From Oscillospiraceae bacterium (GTDB lineage: Bacteria > Bacillota > Clostridia > Oscillospirales > Oscillospiraceae): a DNA stretch of 64,000 nucleotides. Positions 42,246 through 50,073 of this stretch are shown here, piece after piece. Below the pieces are notes generated by a model. That model searched no databases, was not told the DNA's origin, and worked only from the letters and a program-made list of their open reading frames with translations. The translations under genes were made by a program, and so were the position numbers. The stretch spans positions 63,125 through 127,124 of the forward strand of contig CADBWQ010000003.1 in NCBI GenBank assembly GCA_902798545.1. Reading direction: 5' to 3'. Position 1 is the first letter of the stretch; every line of letters starts with the position of its first letter.

Positions 42246-44132
42246 TTAACCCTCCTTGATCGCGCCAACCGGGCAGTTGGCCTTGCAGGTGCCGCACTTG
42301 ATACACTTGGTGGTGTCGATCACGTGCTGATGGCGCACGGTGCCGGTGATGGCGTTGACCGGACAGTTGCGGGCGCACTTGGTGCAGCCGATGCACTTGT
42401 CGGTGATGACGAACTGCGCCAGCTGCTTGCAGGTGCCGCAGTGGCAGCGCTTGTCACGGATATGCTCGATATACTCCTCTTCAAAGTTCTGCAGCGTGGA
42501 GAGGACCGGGTTCGGGGCCGTCTTTCCGAGACCGCAGAGAGAGGAGGTCTGGATCATTTTGCCCAGGCTCTTGAGCTCGTCGATGTCACTCATGCGGCCG
42601 TTGCCGTTGGTGATTCTGGTCAGGATCTCGTTCATGCGGGTGGTGCCTTCACGGCAGGGCGTGCACTTGCCGCAGGACTCCTCGCAGATGAAGTTCATGA
42701 AGAACTGCGCGATGTTGACCATGCAGCTGTCCTCGTCCATGACAACCAGACCGCCGGAGCCGATGATCGCGCCGACCTTCTTCAGAGAGTCGAAGTCCAT
42801 CGGCAGATCCAGGTGCTCTTCCGTCAGGCAGCCGCCGGAGGGACCGCCGATCTGAACGGCCTTGAATTTCTTGCCGTTCTTGATGCCGCCGCCGATGTCA
42901 TAGACGACCTCGCGGAGGGTGGTGCCCATCGGGACCTCAATGAGGCCGGTGTTCACGACATTGCCGGTGAGGGCAAAGGCCTTGGTGCCGGGGCTGCCTT
43001 CGGTACCGACGGAGCGGAACCACGCGGCGCCCTTCTTGATGATATCGGGGACGTTGGCAAAGGTCTCAACGTTGTTCAGACAGGTCGGCTTCTCGAAGAG
43101 GCCCTTGTCGACGCTGCGGGGCGGCTTCGTGCGCGGCATGCCGCGGTTGCCCTCGATGGAGGCCGTCATGGCGGAACCCTCACCGCAGACAAATGCGCCG
43201 GCGCCGCGGTTGATGTGCATGTGGAAGCTCTTCCCGCTGCCCAGGATGTTGTCGCCGAGAATGCCCAGTTCTTCCGCCTGCCGGATGGCGATGGAGAGTC
43301 TGGAGACCGCCAGCGGGTACTCCGCGCGGACATAAATGTAGCCCTCGGTGGAATCCGTCGCAACACCGGCGATGATCATGCCCTCAAGGATCTTGTGCGG
43401 GTCGCCTTCCATGCAGGAACGGTCCATGAATGCGCCGGGGTCGCCCTCGTCACCGTTGCAGACGATGTACTTGACCGGCTCTTCCTTGTGTGCCGCCACC
43501 TGGGCCCATTTCTTTCCGGTGGGGAAGCCGGCGCCTCCGCGGCCGCGGAGGCCGGAGTCGGTGACTTCCTGGATGACCTCTTCACCGCTCAGCTCGAACA
43601 GGCACTTTGCCAGGGCGGAATACCCGCCGATGGAGAGATATTCCTCGATGCTCTCGGCATCGATGTGGCCGCAGTGTTCCAGCACGCGGCGGGTCTGCTT
43701 CTTGTAGAACGGAATGTCTTCCTGGCGCTTATAGAGTTCGCCGTTCTGATGATAGCCCAGGCGCTCGATGAACTCGCCGCCGATGAGTGTCTTCTCGACG
43801 ATCTCCCTGACGTCGTCCGTGCGGACCTTGGTATAGAGCCAGCCTTCCGGTTCGATACGGACCAGCGGTCCCATCTCGCAGAAGCCGTGGCAGCCGGATT
43901 TCTTGACTCCGGTCGCCTCTCCGGCGCAGTCGGAGAGATTCAGTTTGACTTCATATTTGACGCCAAGCAGCGCCATCTGGTTCTGCAGTTCCTCATAGAC
44001 CTTCAGGTTGCCGCCGGCCGCGCAGCCGGTGCCGCAGCAGACCAGGACCTTGCGCTTCTCGCACTCGCGGGCCTTGATACACTTCTCCTGCAGAGCCTTG
44101 AACTCTTCCAGGCTGTTCAGTTTCTCTCGCAT
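42246..44132 (-). CDS. hydB: NuoF-like diaphorase subunit of [FeFe] hydrogenase (HydB)
   Basis: 628 residues. The N-terminal thioredoxin-like [2Fe-2S] domain has Cys in VLVCCGTGCAAGG and CHGFCEMGP. The NuoF core follows: GLRGRGGAGFPTGKKW (FMN/NADH site), CNGDEGDPGAFMDR, an SLBB domain, and the [4Fe-4S] motif CEESCGKCTPCREG. The C terminus adds a double ferredoxin (CIGCTKCARNCP, CIKCGTCKANCP). It oxidises NADH (or reduces NAD+) and passes electrons to HydA. Its start overlaps nothing but lies only 4 nt from the hydC stop, so the three are one operon. Confidence 0.95.
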   Translation of the reverse strand: MREKLNSLEEFKALQEKCIKARECEKRKVLVCCGTGCAAGGNLKVYEELQNQMALLGVKYEVKLNLSDCAGEATGVKKSGCHGFCEMGPLVRIEPEGWLYTKVRTDDVREIVEKTLIGGEFIERLGYHQNGELYKRQEDIPFYKKQTRRVLEHCGHIDAESIEEYLSIGGYSALAKCLFELSGEEVIQEVTDSGLRGRGGAGFPTGKKWAQVAAHKEEPVKYIVCNGDEGDPGAFMDRSCMEGDPHKILEGMIIAGVATDSTEGYIYVRAEYPLAVSRLSIAIRQAEELGILGDNILGSGKSFHMHINRGAGAFVCGEGSAMTASIEGNRGMPRTKPPRSVDKGLFEKPTCLNNVETFANVPDIIKKGAAWFRSVGTEGSPGTKAFALTGNVVNTGLIEVPMGTTLREVVYDIGGGIKNGKKFKAVQIGGPSGGCLTEEHLDLPMDFDSLKKVGAIIGSGGLVVMDEDSCMVNIAQFFMNFICEESCGKCTPCREGTTRMNEILTRITNGNGRMSDIDELKSLGKMIQTSSLCGLGKTAPNPVLSTLQNFEEEYIEHIRDKRCHCGTCKQLAQFVITDKCIGCTKCARNCPVNAITGTVRHQHVIDTTKCIKCGTCKANCPVGAIKEG

Positions 44133-44136
44133 GGGT

Positions 44137-44646
44137 TCAGGCCTCCTCTCTCAGCTGGCTCACCAGCGCTCTCGCCTTATCCGGCGTCATTGCCGCATGG
44201 ACCGTGTCGTTGACCATGACGACAGGGCTCAGGCCGCAGGCGCCAAGGCACGAGACGATCTCCAGCGTGAACAGGCCGTCGTCCGAGGTCGGCTTGTGTT
44301 CATCCGTGCCGGTGGCGTCATACAGCGCCTGAAGGATCGTGCTGCTCTTGCGCACATGGCAGGCCGTGCCGCGGCAGACCTTCATCACGTACTTGCCCTT
44401 CGCATCCAGAGAGAAGTTCCCGTAGAAAGTGGCAACTCCGTAGAGCTTGCTCTCGCTCATGCCGACTTTGCCGGCAATATACTCCAGCGCCTCCTGCGGA
44501 AGATACCTGTACTTCTCCTGCACATCCTGCATGATGGCTATGATCTTTGACTTGTCGCTGTCATATTTCTCCAGAACGGAGTCTATGAATTTGCGATCTA
44601 CGTTTTCCAACGCATTCTCACCCTTTCTTCTAAATGTATGTGACAT
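44137..44646 (-). CDS. hydC: NuoE-like [2Fe-2S] subunit of [FeFe] hydrogenase (HydC)
   Basis: Up to 169 residues. It is a thioredoxin-like [2Fe-2S] protein with cysteines in CRGTACHVR (~100) and CLGACGLSPV (~140), as in NuoE/HoxE. It is the first gene of the hydCBA operon and carries electrons between HydB and the rest of the complex. The start is uncertain: the ATG at 44646 has little ribosome site and would give a ~20-nt leader. A TTG at 44610 sits 8 nt behind AAAGGGTGAG and would begin MENVDRKFIDSVLEK, closer to family N termini. Confidence 0.93.
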   Translation of the reverse strand: MSHTFRRKGENALENVDRKFIDSVLEKYDSDKSKIIAIMQDVQEKYRYLPQEALEYIAGKVGMSESKLYGVATFYGNFSLDAKGKYVMKVCRGTACHVRKSSTILQALYDATGTDEHKPTSDDGLFTLEIVSCLGACGLSPVVMVNDTVHAAMTPDKARALVSQLREEA

Positions 44647-44664
44647 TGCCTGGATTGTGTACTC

Positions 44665-44693
44665 ATATTACAATAAATGATTCAAAAAGACAA
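44665..44693 (-). promoter_or_regulatory. Promoter of hydCBA
   Basis: On the minus strand: TTGTCT (44693-44688), a 17-bp spacer and TAATAT (44670-44665). Confidence 0.7.
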
Positions 44694-44786
44694 GACGAAC
44701 TTGCTATTTTTGTGACAATTTAGTTGATTTTTTTTGCTTTTTCCAATTCAGTTCCAAAAAGAGGCGTTATTAGAATTTTCTAACTG

Positions 44787-44815
44787 TTGACATTGACGAT
44801 AAAATATCATATACT
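44787..44815 (+). promoter_or_regulatory. Promoter of the TM1266/ABC transporter operon
   Basis: A perfect TTGACA (44787-44792), a 17-bp spacer and TATACT (44810-44815), ~170 nt before the first gene. It is divergent from, and ~95 bp away from, the hydCBA promoter. Confidence 0.8.
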
Positions 44816-44821
44816 CTTTTC

Positions 44822-44968
44822 GTCCGGACCGCGAGCAACGCTTTCGGTGAGGACACCCTTCATCTACTGACGCCGAAACTGTTCTTGAGGCGGAAGGCAA
44901 TCCATGTTTCGCACGCAAATTCTGTTCTGCGCAACAGCCATGCCTTCCGGCACGGCTGTTTTTGTTTT
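44822..44968 (+). promoter_or_regulatory. Structured leader with antiterminator and terminator (candidate riboswitch or attenuator)
   Basis: Terminator: acagccatgcc (44934-44944) pairs with ggcacggctgt (44949-44959), one mismatch, loop ttcc, then tttttgtttt. Antiterminator: cggaaggca (44891-44899) is a perfect complement of tgccttccg (44941-44949), which covers the terminator's ascending arm and loop. Upstream aptamer-like part: tttcggtg (44842-44849) pairs with cgccgaaa (44871-44878), and ccgc (44829-44832) can pair with gcgg (44890-44893), which would free the terminator. It matches no riboswitch class I can recall. Switching is inferred from these mutually exclusive pairings. Confidence 0.7.
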
Positions 44969-44986
44969 GGCGGGAAAGGAAGCAAA

Positions 44987-45247
44987 ATGGAAACCAGAAT
45001 CGGTGCAATCTCGATCCTCGTAGAAGATCCGGAATCCGCTGAGGCGCTGAATGCGGTTCTGCACGAATACGCCGGCTGTATTCTCGGCCGCATGGGCATC
45101 CCCTATCGGGAAAAGGGTGTCAACATTATCTGCGTGGCTGTCGACGCGCCCACAGATACCATCAATGCGCTGACCGGCAAGATCGGCCGCCTGGCCGGCG
45201 TCAGTGCGAAAGCCGTCTATTCCCGCGGGACGTCCGCTCAGAATTGA
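44987..45247 (+). CDS. TM1266-family putative iron-only hydrogenase system regulator
   Basis: 86 residues matching the TM1266 (ACT/NikR C-domain-like) family: RIGAISILVEDPESAEALNAVLHEY, LGRMGIPYREKGVNIICVAV and ALTGKIGRLAGVSAKAVYS are seen in order. The family is named for its frequent linkage to [FeFe] hydrogenase genes, and here it is divergent from hydCBA. The ferredoxin-like fold suggests ligand sensing; no DNA-binding segment is present, so the regulatory role is uncertain. The start at 44987 has AAAGGA 9 nt upstream. It is the first gene of an operon with an ABC importer, behind a structured leader. Confidence 0.88.
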   Translation: METRIGAISILVEDPESAEALNAVLHEYAGCILGRMGIPYREKGVNIICVAVDAPTDTINALTGKIGRLAGVSAKAVYSRGTSAQN

Positions 45248-45274
45248 ATTCAAAAAAGGAAGGAACAGATAATC

Positions 45275-46273
45275 ATGAAATCCACAGTCACACGTACGCT
45301 TCTCACCACACTGCTTGTGCTCTCCCTCGCGCTCTCTGTCTGCACGGTCGGCGCTTTCGCCGAAAGCGCCCAGACTGAACCCGACACAACGCTGCCCGTC
45401 CGTGTCATCACACTGAACGGAACCACCGGCTTCGGCATGGCAGGACTGATTGCCGCAGACGCGGCCGGGGAAACCGCGCTCAACTACAGCTTCACGGTCG
45501 AGACCGACGCCTCGAATGTCACTGCCGCCCTCGTGAGCGGTGACTGCGACATCGCCGCGCTCCCGACCAACGCCGCCTCGGCCCTTTACAATAAGACCGA
45601 GGGCAAGGTACAGGTTCTTGCGCTGAATACGCGCGGTGTTCTCTATCTCGTGACCGACGGTTCTGTCGCTGTCGACAGCTTCGCCGATCTCGACGGGCAG
45701 ACCGTCTATGCCCCCGCCCAGAATCCGAGCTTCATCTTTGCCTCTCTCTGCAAGGCAAACGGTGCTGACGTGACCATTGACAACACCTATGCCCAGCCGG
45801 CGGAGCTGAATGCTGCCGTCGCCGCAGGGGAAGTCAGCCTTGCCGTGCTCCCCGAGCCCATGGTCACCGTTGCCCGCAGCCAGAATCAGGATCTCGTCGT
45901 GGCCCTCGACCTCACCGAGGAGTGGGACAAGGTCTTTGAGGCGGGCAGTCTCGTCCAGGGCTGTGTCGTCGTACGCACGGAGTTTGCGGCCGCACACCCC
46001 GCGGAAGTTGCCGCTTTTCTAGCGGACTATGAAGCCTCCGTCGCCCTGCTGACCGAAGATACCGCCGCCGCCGCAAAGGCCGTCGAAGAGGCCGGTATCT
46101 TTGCCAAGGCTGCCGTTGCCGAGAAAGCCATCCCGAACTGCAACGTCTGTTTTGTCACCGGTGAAGAGATGCAGGCACAGCTCACCGCATTTCTTGAAAT
46201 CATGTTCGAAGCCGCACCCCAGTCCATCGGTGGGGCCGTTCCGGGGGCCGATTTCTACTGCATCCTGAAATGA
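45275..46273 (+). CDS. ABC transporter substrate-binding protein (NMT1/SsuA-like)
   Basis: 332 residues with a classical signal peptide (hydrophobic ~8-28, ending near AFAESA). There is no lipobox cysteine, so anchoring is by an uncleaved signal or not at all. The fold matches the type II periplasmic-binding group with NMT1/SsuA/TauA proteins: VRVITLNGTTGFGMAGLI, GDCDIAALPTNAASALYNK, VYAPAQNPSFIFA and LAVLPEPMVTVA in order. The ligand cannot be told from sequence; this group binds thiamine precursors, sulfonates and similar small molecules. The stop overlaps the permease start by 4 nt. Confidence 0.88.
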   Translation: MKSTVTRTLLTTLLVLSLALSVCTVGAFAESAQTEPDTTLPVRVITLNGTTGFGMAGLIAADAAGETALNYSFTVETDASNVTAALVSGDCDIAALPTNAASALYNKTEGKVQVLALNTRGVLYLVTDGSVAVDSFADLDGQTVYAPAQNPSFIFASLCKANGADVTIDNTYAQPAELNAAVAAGEVSLAVLPEPMVTVARSQNQDLVVALDLTEEWDKVFEAGSLVQGCVVVRTEFAAAHPAEVAAFLADYEASVALLTEDTAAAAKAVEEAGIFAKAAVAEKAIPNCNVCFVTGEEMQAQLTAFLEIMFEAAPQSIGGAVPGADFYCILK

Positions 46274-47034
46274 AGCCCGTCTCCCGCAGATTTCTCGTTT
46301 TTCTCGGGGTCTTCACGTTCTGGACAGGTGTCTGGATTCTGGCGGCGGAGCTGGTCGGAAGCGAGCTGCTCCTGCCCTCCCCCGCACAGGTTCTGCGGCG
46401 GTTTCTGGCGCTCGCCGGGACTTCCGCGTTCTGGCTCACGGTGGGCACCAGCATTCTCCGTGTGCTGAGCGGGATTCTCTGCGCCGCCGTGCTCGGCGTC
46501 CTGCTCGCAATCCTGACGGAGAACAGCGTGATCTGCAAAACGCTGCTCTCCCCTCTCATGGTGCTTGTCAAAAGCACCCCGGTCGCCTCTTTCATTATTC
46601 TGGCTCTCATCTGGCTGGGCCGCGGGGTTCTCCCCGCCTTCATTTCCGCGCTCATGGTGCTGCCCATTGTCTGGATCAATGTCTCATCCGGCATCGCCGC
46701 TCAGGATCCCCTGCTCCTGGAGATGGCCCGGGTCTACGGTTTCTCGCGCGGCAGGATTCTGAAGCGGATCACCCTCCCGACGGTGCTGCCGTTTTTTCGC
46801 TCGGCACTGAGCTCCGCACTCGGACTCGGCTGGAAGGCCGGGATCGCCGCCGAGGTGCTGACGGTTCCTCAGCCTTCCGTCGGCAAGATGATCTTCGAGT
46901 CGAAGCTCTATCTTGAGACGACAGATCTTTTTGCCTGGACGCTGGCAGTCATTCTCCTCAGCCTGTTCATTGAGCGGTTTCTTCTGAAGCTGGTTCAGCG
47001 GATCGGTGGGAAGGAGGTTTGCAAACATGCTTGA
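46270..47034 (+). CDS. ABC transporter permease (SsuC/ThiX-like)
   Basis: 254 residues with six TM segments and the permease EAA loop (EMARVYGFSRGRILKRITLPTVLP). It belongs to the BPD_transp_1 group that pairs with NMT1/SsuA-type binding proteins. It overlaps the genes on both sides (4 and 8 nt), so binding protein, permease and ATPase are translationally coupled. Confidence 0.92.
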   Translation: MKPVSRRFLVFLGVFTFWTGVWILAAELVGSELLLPSPAQVLRRFLALAGTSAFWLTVGTSILRVLSGILCAAVLGVLLAILTENSVICKTLLSPLMVLVKSTPVASFIILALIWLGRGVLPAFISALMVLPIVWINVSSGIAAQDPLLLEMARVYGFSRGRILKRITLPTVLPFFRSALSSALGLGWKAGIAAEVLTVPQPSVGKMIFESKLYLETTDLFAWTLAVILLSLFIERFLLKLVQRIGGKEVCKHA

Positions 47035-47626
47035 ACTCAGGGATGTTTCTGTTCGTCTGGGAGGAAAGCAGGTGCTTTCCGCCTGCAGTCTCCGTCTCGC
47101 CCCGGGGGATCGAATTGCGCTGATGGGGCCCTCCGGCTGCGGTAAGACCTCGGTGCTCCGGATCTGTCTCTCGCTTCTGGCCCCCGATGCCGGTTCTGTG
47201 CGGAATGACGCGCTGCGCCCCGCTGCCGTCTTTCAGGAGCCTCGCCTGCTCCCCTGGAGAACTGCCGCAGAAAATGTCAATGCCGTTCTCTCCGACAGTC
47301 CGGAAACGATGTCGGAAGCACTGCACTGGCTGGAGCTTCTCGGGCTCCGGGAAGCTGCCGGTCTCTATCCGGGAGAGCTCTCCGGCGGAATGAGTCAGCG
47401 CGTCTCCCTCGCCCGCGCTCTGGCATACAGGCCGGATCTTCTGATTCTGGACGAGCCCTTTAAAGGTCTGGACGAGGCGCTTTACAGGCGCGTTATGGAG
47501 CTGGTTTCGGCGTCGTCGGAGTCGGCAGCGCTGCTCCTCGCCACCCACAGCGAAGACGAGGCCATCGCCCTCGGCTGCAGGATTCTGAGATACCGTGACG
47601 GTCGTTTTGAATCCGCTTCCACATAA
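47027..47626 (+). CDS. ABC transporter ATP-binding protein of the TM1266-linked importer
   Basis: 199 residues, on the short side for this class. Walker A is GPSGCGKTS (~34), the Q-loop is AVFQEPRLLPWRTAAENV, the signature is LSGGMSQRVSLARAL, Walker B is LLILDEPFKGLD, and the switch His is in LLATHSEDEA. The start at 47027 has AAGGAGG 9 nt upstream; the longer frame to 47006 lies inside the permease gene. The regulatory C-terminal tail of SsuB-like proteins is absent. It energises the importer. Confidence 0.92.
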   Translation: MLELRDVSVRLGGKQVLSACSLRLAPGDRIALMGPSGCGKTSVLRICLSLLAPDAGSVRNDALRPAAVFQEPRLLPWRTAAENVNAVLSDSPETMSEALHWLELLGLREAAGLYPGELSGGMSQRVSLARALAYRPDLLILDEPFKGLDEALYRRVMELVSASSESAALLLATHSEDEAIALGCRILRYRDGRFESAST

Positions 47627-47655
47627 TCCATACGCCCTGCGCAGGCATGAATCAC

Positions 47656-47674
47656 GCCCTGCGCAGGGCTTTTT
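47656..47674 (+). terminator. Terminator of the importer operon
   Basis: A perfect palindrome gccctgcgcagggc followed by ttttt. A partial copy (acgccctgcgcagg) lies 22 bp upstream at 47632, making a direct repeat. Confidence 0.65.
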
Positions 47675-47804
47675 CCGCCGGATTGCGGCGGCGCTGTCTT
47701 CCGCGTTGGCCGTTCAGTGCCCATTCGGTCTTGCGAAGCCGACAAAGAAAAGGTATAATTTCATTATCTTTCAGAGATCAAAACAAAGAATGCGAGGCGC
47801 CTGA

Positions 47805-48986
47805 ATGGATACCCTGATTGAACTGTACGACGAGCGGCCGCTGGAAAACGTCATCGGTGTGGAGATGTTTCATCCCCAGCGCGTGGTGTATATCTGTCAG
47901 GAGAGCGTTCCCTCCGACCAGACACTTCAGAAGAAGCTCCGTGCCTATTTCCAGCACCGGGGGCAGAAGGTTGAGCTGATTTTTGTACGTTCCAGCATGT
48001 ATGACACCGATGCGATCCTGCGGGTCTTTCAGAAGACGATGGAAAAATACCCCGATTGCGCCATCGACATCACCGGCGGAACCGACGCGGTGCTCTTTGC
48101 CGCCGGCCTTGCCAGCGCCGCGAATGATGTTCCCGTCTTCACCTACAGCCGCAAACAGAACCGTTTTTATAACATCCGCAATGCTCCCTTCGCTTCGAAT
48201 GTCCTGTGCGATGTGATCTACAGCGTTGAAGACTGTTTTCTGATGGCCGGCGGCTCCATGCGCAGGGGCCGTGTGGACAACAGCATTCTCGCCGGCTACC
48301 TGAATGACATCGATCCCTTTTTCCAGCTCTATCTGCGGCACCGCCGCCAGTGGACAAAGATCGTGACCTATATCCAGCGCATCTCACCCGCGGACGCGGA
48401 TGGGCTTTTCTCCCTCTCCGTCAGCGGTGCCTATCGCGTGAAAGGGGAACGCGCCGACCGGATTCCCGCGCCGGAAGATGCCCTGCACGAGCTGGAAGAA
48501 ATCGGATTCCTGTCGGAACTTCGGATCGAGCCGGAGGAGTCGGTCTCCTTTCGCTTCCGGGACGCCCAGATCCGCACATGGCTGCGCGATGTCGGGAGTG
48601 TCCTGGAACTGTACGTCTACAAAGCCTGCCTGGACAGCCGGCTGTTCAATGACGTGATTACCAGCGCCGTCGTGGACTGGGAAGCCAGCGGAAGTCAGGA
48701 TGCCGTTACCAACGAGCTGGACGTGATGTGTACGCGCGGCACCATGCCGGTCTTCATCAGCTGCAAGACCTGTGACGCCAGGACCGAAGCCCTCAACGAG
48801 CTTGCGATTCTGCGCGACCGCTTCGGCGGAAAGAGCGCCAAGGCCGCCATCGTCACCGCTGAAAAGGGCGGTTCCGCCATGCGCAACCGCGCTGCCGAGC
48901 TCGGGATCGACGTCATCGATCTGAATGACCTTACGGCCGGTCGAACCGGCCGCCGGCTTCAGGCACTGATGCGGGATGTCAAATAA
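47805..48986 (+). CDS. Card1/Can2-like CARF domain nuclease (DUF1887)
   Basis: 393 residues. The N-terminal ~150 form a CARF-like Rossmann domain, with the typical loop AIDITGGTDAVLFAAGLA (~85-102) that contacts cyclic oligoadenylate in Card1. A winged-helix-like linker follows. The C-terminal ~130 residues are a PD-(D/E)xK nuclease: Glu in VLELYVYKAC (~270), Asp in TNELDVMC (~311), then VFISCKT (~325). Card1/Can2 cut DNA and/or RNA when type III CRISPR systems make cyclic tetra-adenylate. Oddity: the usual E-x-K of the third motif reads S-C-K here, as I recall for some DUF1887 proteins, so catalysis may use a shifted acid. No CRISPR array or cas10 is in the window. Confidence 0.83.
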   Translation: MDTLIELYDERPLENVIGVEMFHPQRVVYICQESVPSDQTLQKKLRAYFQHRGQKVELIFVRSSMYDTDAILRVFQKTMEKYPDCAIDITGGTDAVLFAAGLASAANDVPVFTYSRKQNRFYNIRNAPFASNVLCDVIYSVEDCFLMAGGSMRRGRVDNSILAGYLNDIDPFFQLYLRHRRQWTKIVTYIQRISPADADGLFSLSVSGAYRVKGERADRIPAPEDALHELEEIGFLSELRIEPEESVSFRFRDAQIRTWLRDVGSVLELYVYKACLDSRLFNDVITSAVVDWEASGSQDAVTNELDVMCTRGTMPVFISCKTCDARTEALNELAILRDRFGGKSAKAAIVTAEKGGSAMRNRAAELGIDVIDLNDLTAGRTGRRLQALMRDVK

Positions 48987-49018
48987 TCATGACAGAAAGG
49001 TTCAAAAAGTGATCAGCC

Positions 49019-49813
49019 TTGTCCTGTGATACCATTTTAAATGAGAATCTTGACTACTGGACGCATCGTGCTTCCGGCTATTCCGCCGTGAACCAGGAGG
49101 AGCTTCGTACCTGGCAGCGTGCAGCCTGGCGCGATGCTCTCTGTAAGAAGATACACCGTCATTTCCCTGACAGCGCGTCCTCGTCCCTGCGCGTGCTGGA
49201 GGTCGGTACGGGACCGGGCTTTTTTGCCATTATTCTGGCGGAGTCCGGTTTCGATGTAACCGCCATCGATCTCACCCCGAACATGCTCACCGAGGCGAAG
49301 AAAAATGCCGGCCGTCTGGCCGACAGAATACGGTTTATGGAGATGAACGCCGAGGCACTGGATTTCGGGGATGAATGCTTCGACGTCGTTGTCAGCCGCA
49401 ACCTCACTTGGAATCTTCCCCATCCGGAAGATGCCTATCGGGAGTGGGCGCGTGTGCTGAAACCGGGCGGTGTCATTCTGAACTTCGACGCCAACTGGTA
49501 CGGTTATCTCTTTGACGCGCAAGCGCAGGCCGCTTTTAACGCCGATCGCCGGAACACCGCCGCTCTGGGCTTTGAAGATCAGAACGTCGGAGAAAACTTC
49601 GACGTCATGGAGGACATCGCACGCCGCATTCCTCTGTCTGACACACGCCGGCCGGACTGGGATCTCGAAGTTCTCTCCTCTCTCGGACTGGTCGTCTCTG
49701 CTGATCAGGAGATCTGGCGGCAGGTCTGGAGTAAACAGGAAAAGCTCAACTTCGCCTCCACCCCAATGTTTCTGGTGGACGCCAGCAAGCCTTCGTTAAA
49801 GCTGCAGGCCTGA
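49019..49813 (+). CDS. SAM-dependent class I methyltransferase
   Basis: 264 residues. Motif I is LEVGTGPGFFAIILAE (~60), the acidic motif II region is VTAIDLTPNMLTEAKK, motif III is around ALDFGDECFDVVVSRN and the post-motif LKPGGVILNFDAN is also seen. The substrate is unknown. The start is odd: the only codon that fits is TTG at 49019 without a clear ribosome site. In the same frame an ATG at 48989, well placed 3 nt past the CARF gene, runs into a TGA at 49010. So either the gene starts at TTG or a stop codon has arisen near the 5' end. Confidence 0.85.
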   Translation: MSCDTILNENLDYWTHRASGYSAVNQEELRTWQRAAWRDALCKKIHRHFPDSASSSLRVLEVGTGPGFFAIILAESGFDVTAIDLTPNMLTEAKKNAGRLADRIRFMEMNAEALDFGDECFDVVVSRNLTWNLPHPEDAYREWARVLKPGGVILNFDANWYGYLFDAQAQAAFNADRRNTAALGFEDQNVGENFDVMEDIARRIPLSDTRRPDWDLEVLSSLGLVVSADQEIWRQVWSKQEKLNFASTPMFLVDASKPSLKLQA

Positions 49814-49852
49814 CAGGACTTCAGCAAATCAAAATCTCTCAGAAATACCAAA

Positions 49853-49885
49853 AACCGCTTGATTTCTTCAATCAAGCGGTTCTTT
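49853..49885 (+). terminator. Terminator after the methyltransferase gene
   Basis: A perfect 12-bp stem (aaccgcttgatt / aatcaagcggtt) with a 5-nt loop, followed by cttt. It abuts the 3' end of the convergent tRNA gene. Confidence 0.75.
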
Positions 49886-49887
49886 AC

Positions 49888-49964
49888 TGGCACGCGATAA
49901 GGGATTCGAACCCCTGACCTTCTGGTCCGTAGCCAGACGCTCTATCCAGCTGAGCTAATCGCGC
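49888..49964 (-). tRNA. tRNA-Arg (anticodon ACG)
   Basis: 77 nt including an encoded CCA. Acceptor GCGCGAT pairs with ATCGCGT (one G-T). The anticodon stem is TCTGG/CCAGA with loop CTACGGA, giving ACG (inosine-modified, reading CGN). The T-arm has GGTTCGAATCC. The 5' end and upstream promoter region are part of a 44-bp tandem duplication. Confidence 0.97.
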
Positions 49965-50041
49965 ATTTCTGACAGCTCAAAGATAATAGCACACTCAGCT
50001 AATCGCGCATTTCTGACAGCTCAAAGATAATAGCACACTCA
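49954..50041. repeat. 44-bp exact tandem duplication covering the 5' end of tRNA-Arg
   Basis: gctaatcgcgcatttctgac... at 49954-49997 is repeated exactly at 49998-50041. Each copy holds the first 11 nt of the tRNA and, on the minus strand, an extended -10-like TGCTATTAT, so the promoter core is duplicated too. Confidence 0.95.
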
Positions 50042-50073
50042 ACTGAAAAAAGCAAGTCTTTTTTTCATTTTAT

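Noticed and set aside
40554-44213. 1219-codon plus-strand ORF opposite hydA/hydB
   Set aside because: Antisense shadow across two well-supported genes.
47632-47674. Two copies of acgccctgcgcagg as a start of a CRISPR-like or iteron array
   Set aside because: Only two copies, and the second is simply the terminator palindrome of the importer operon.
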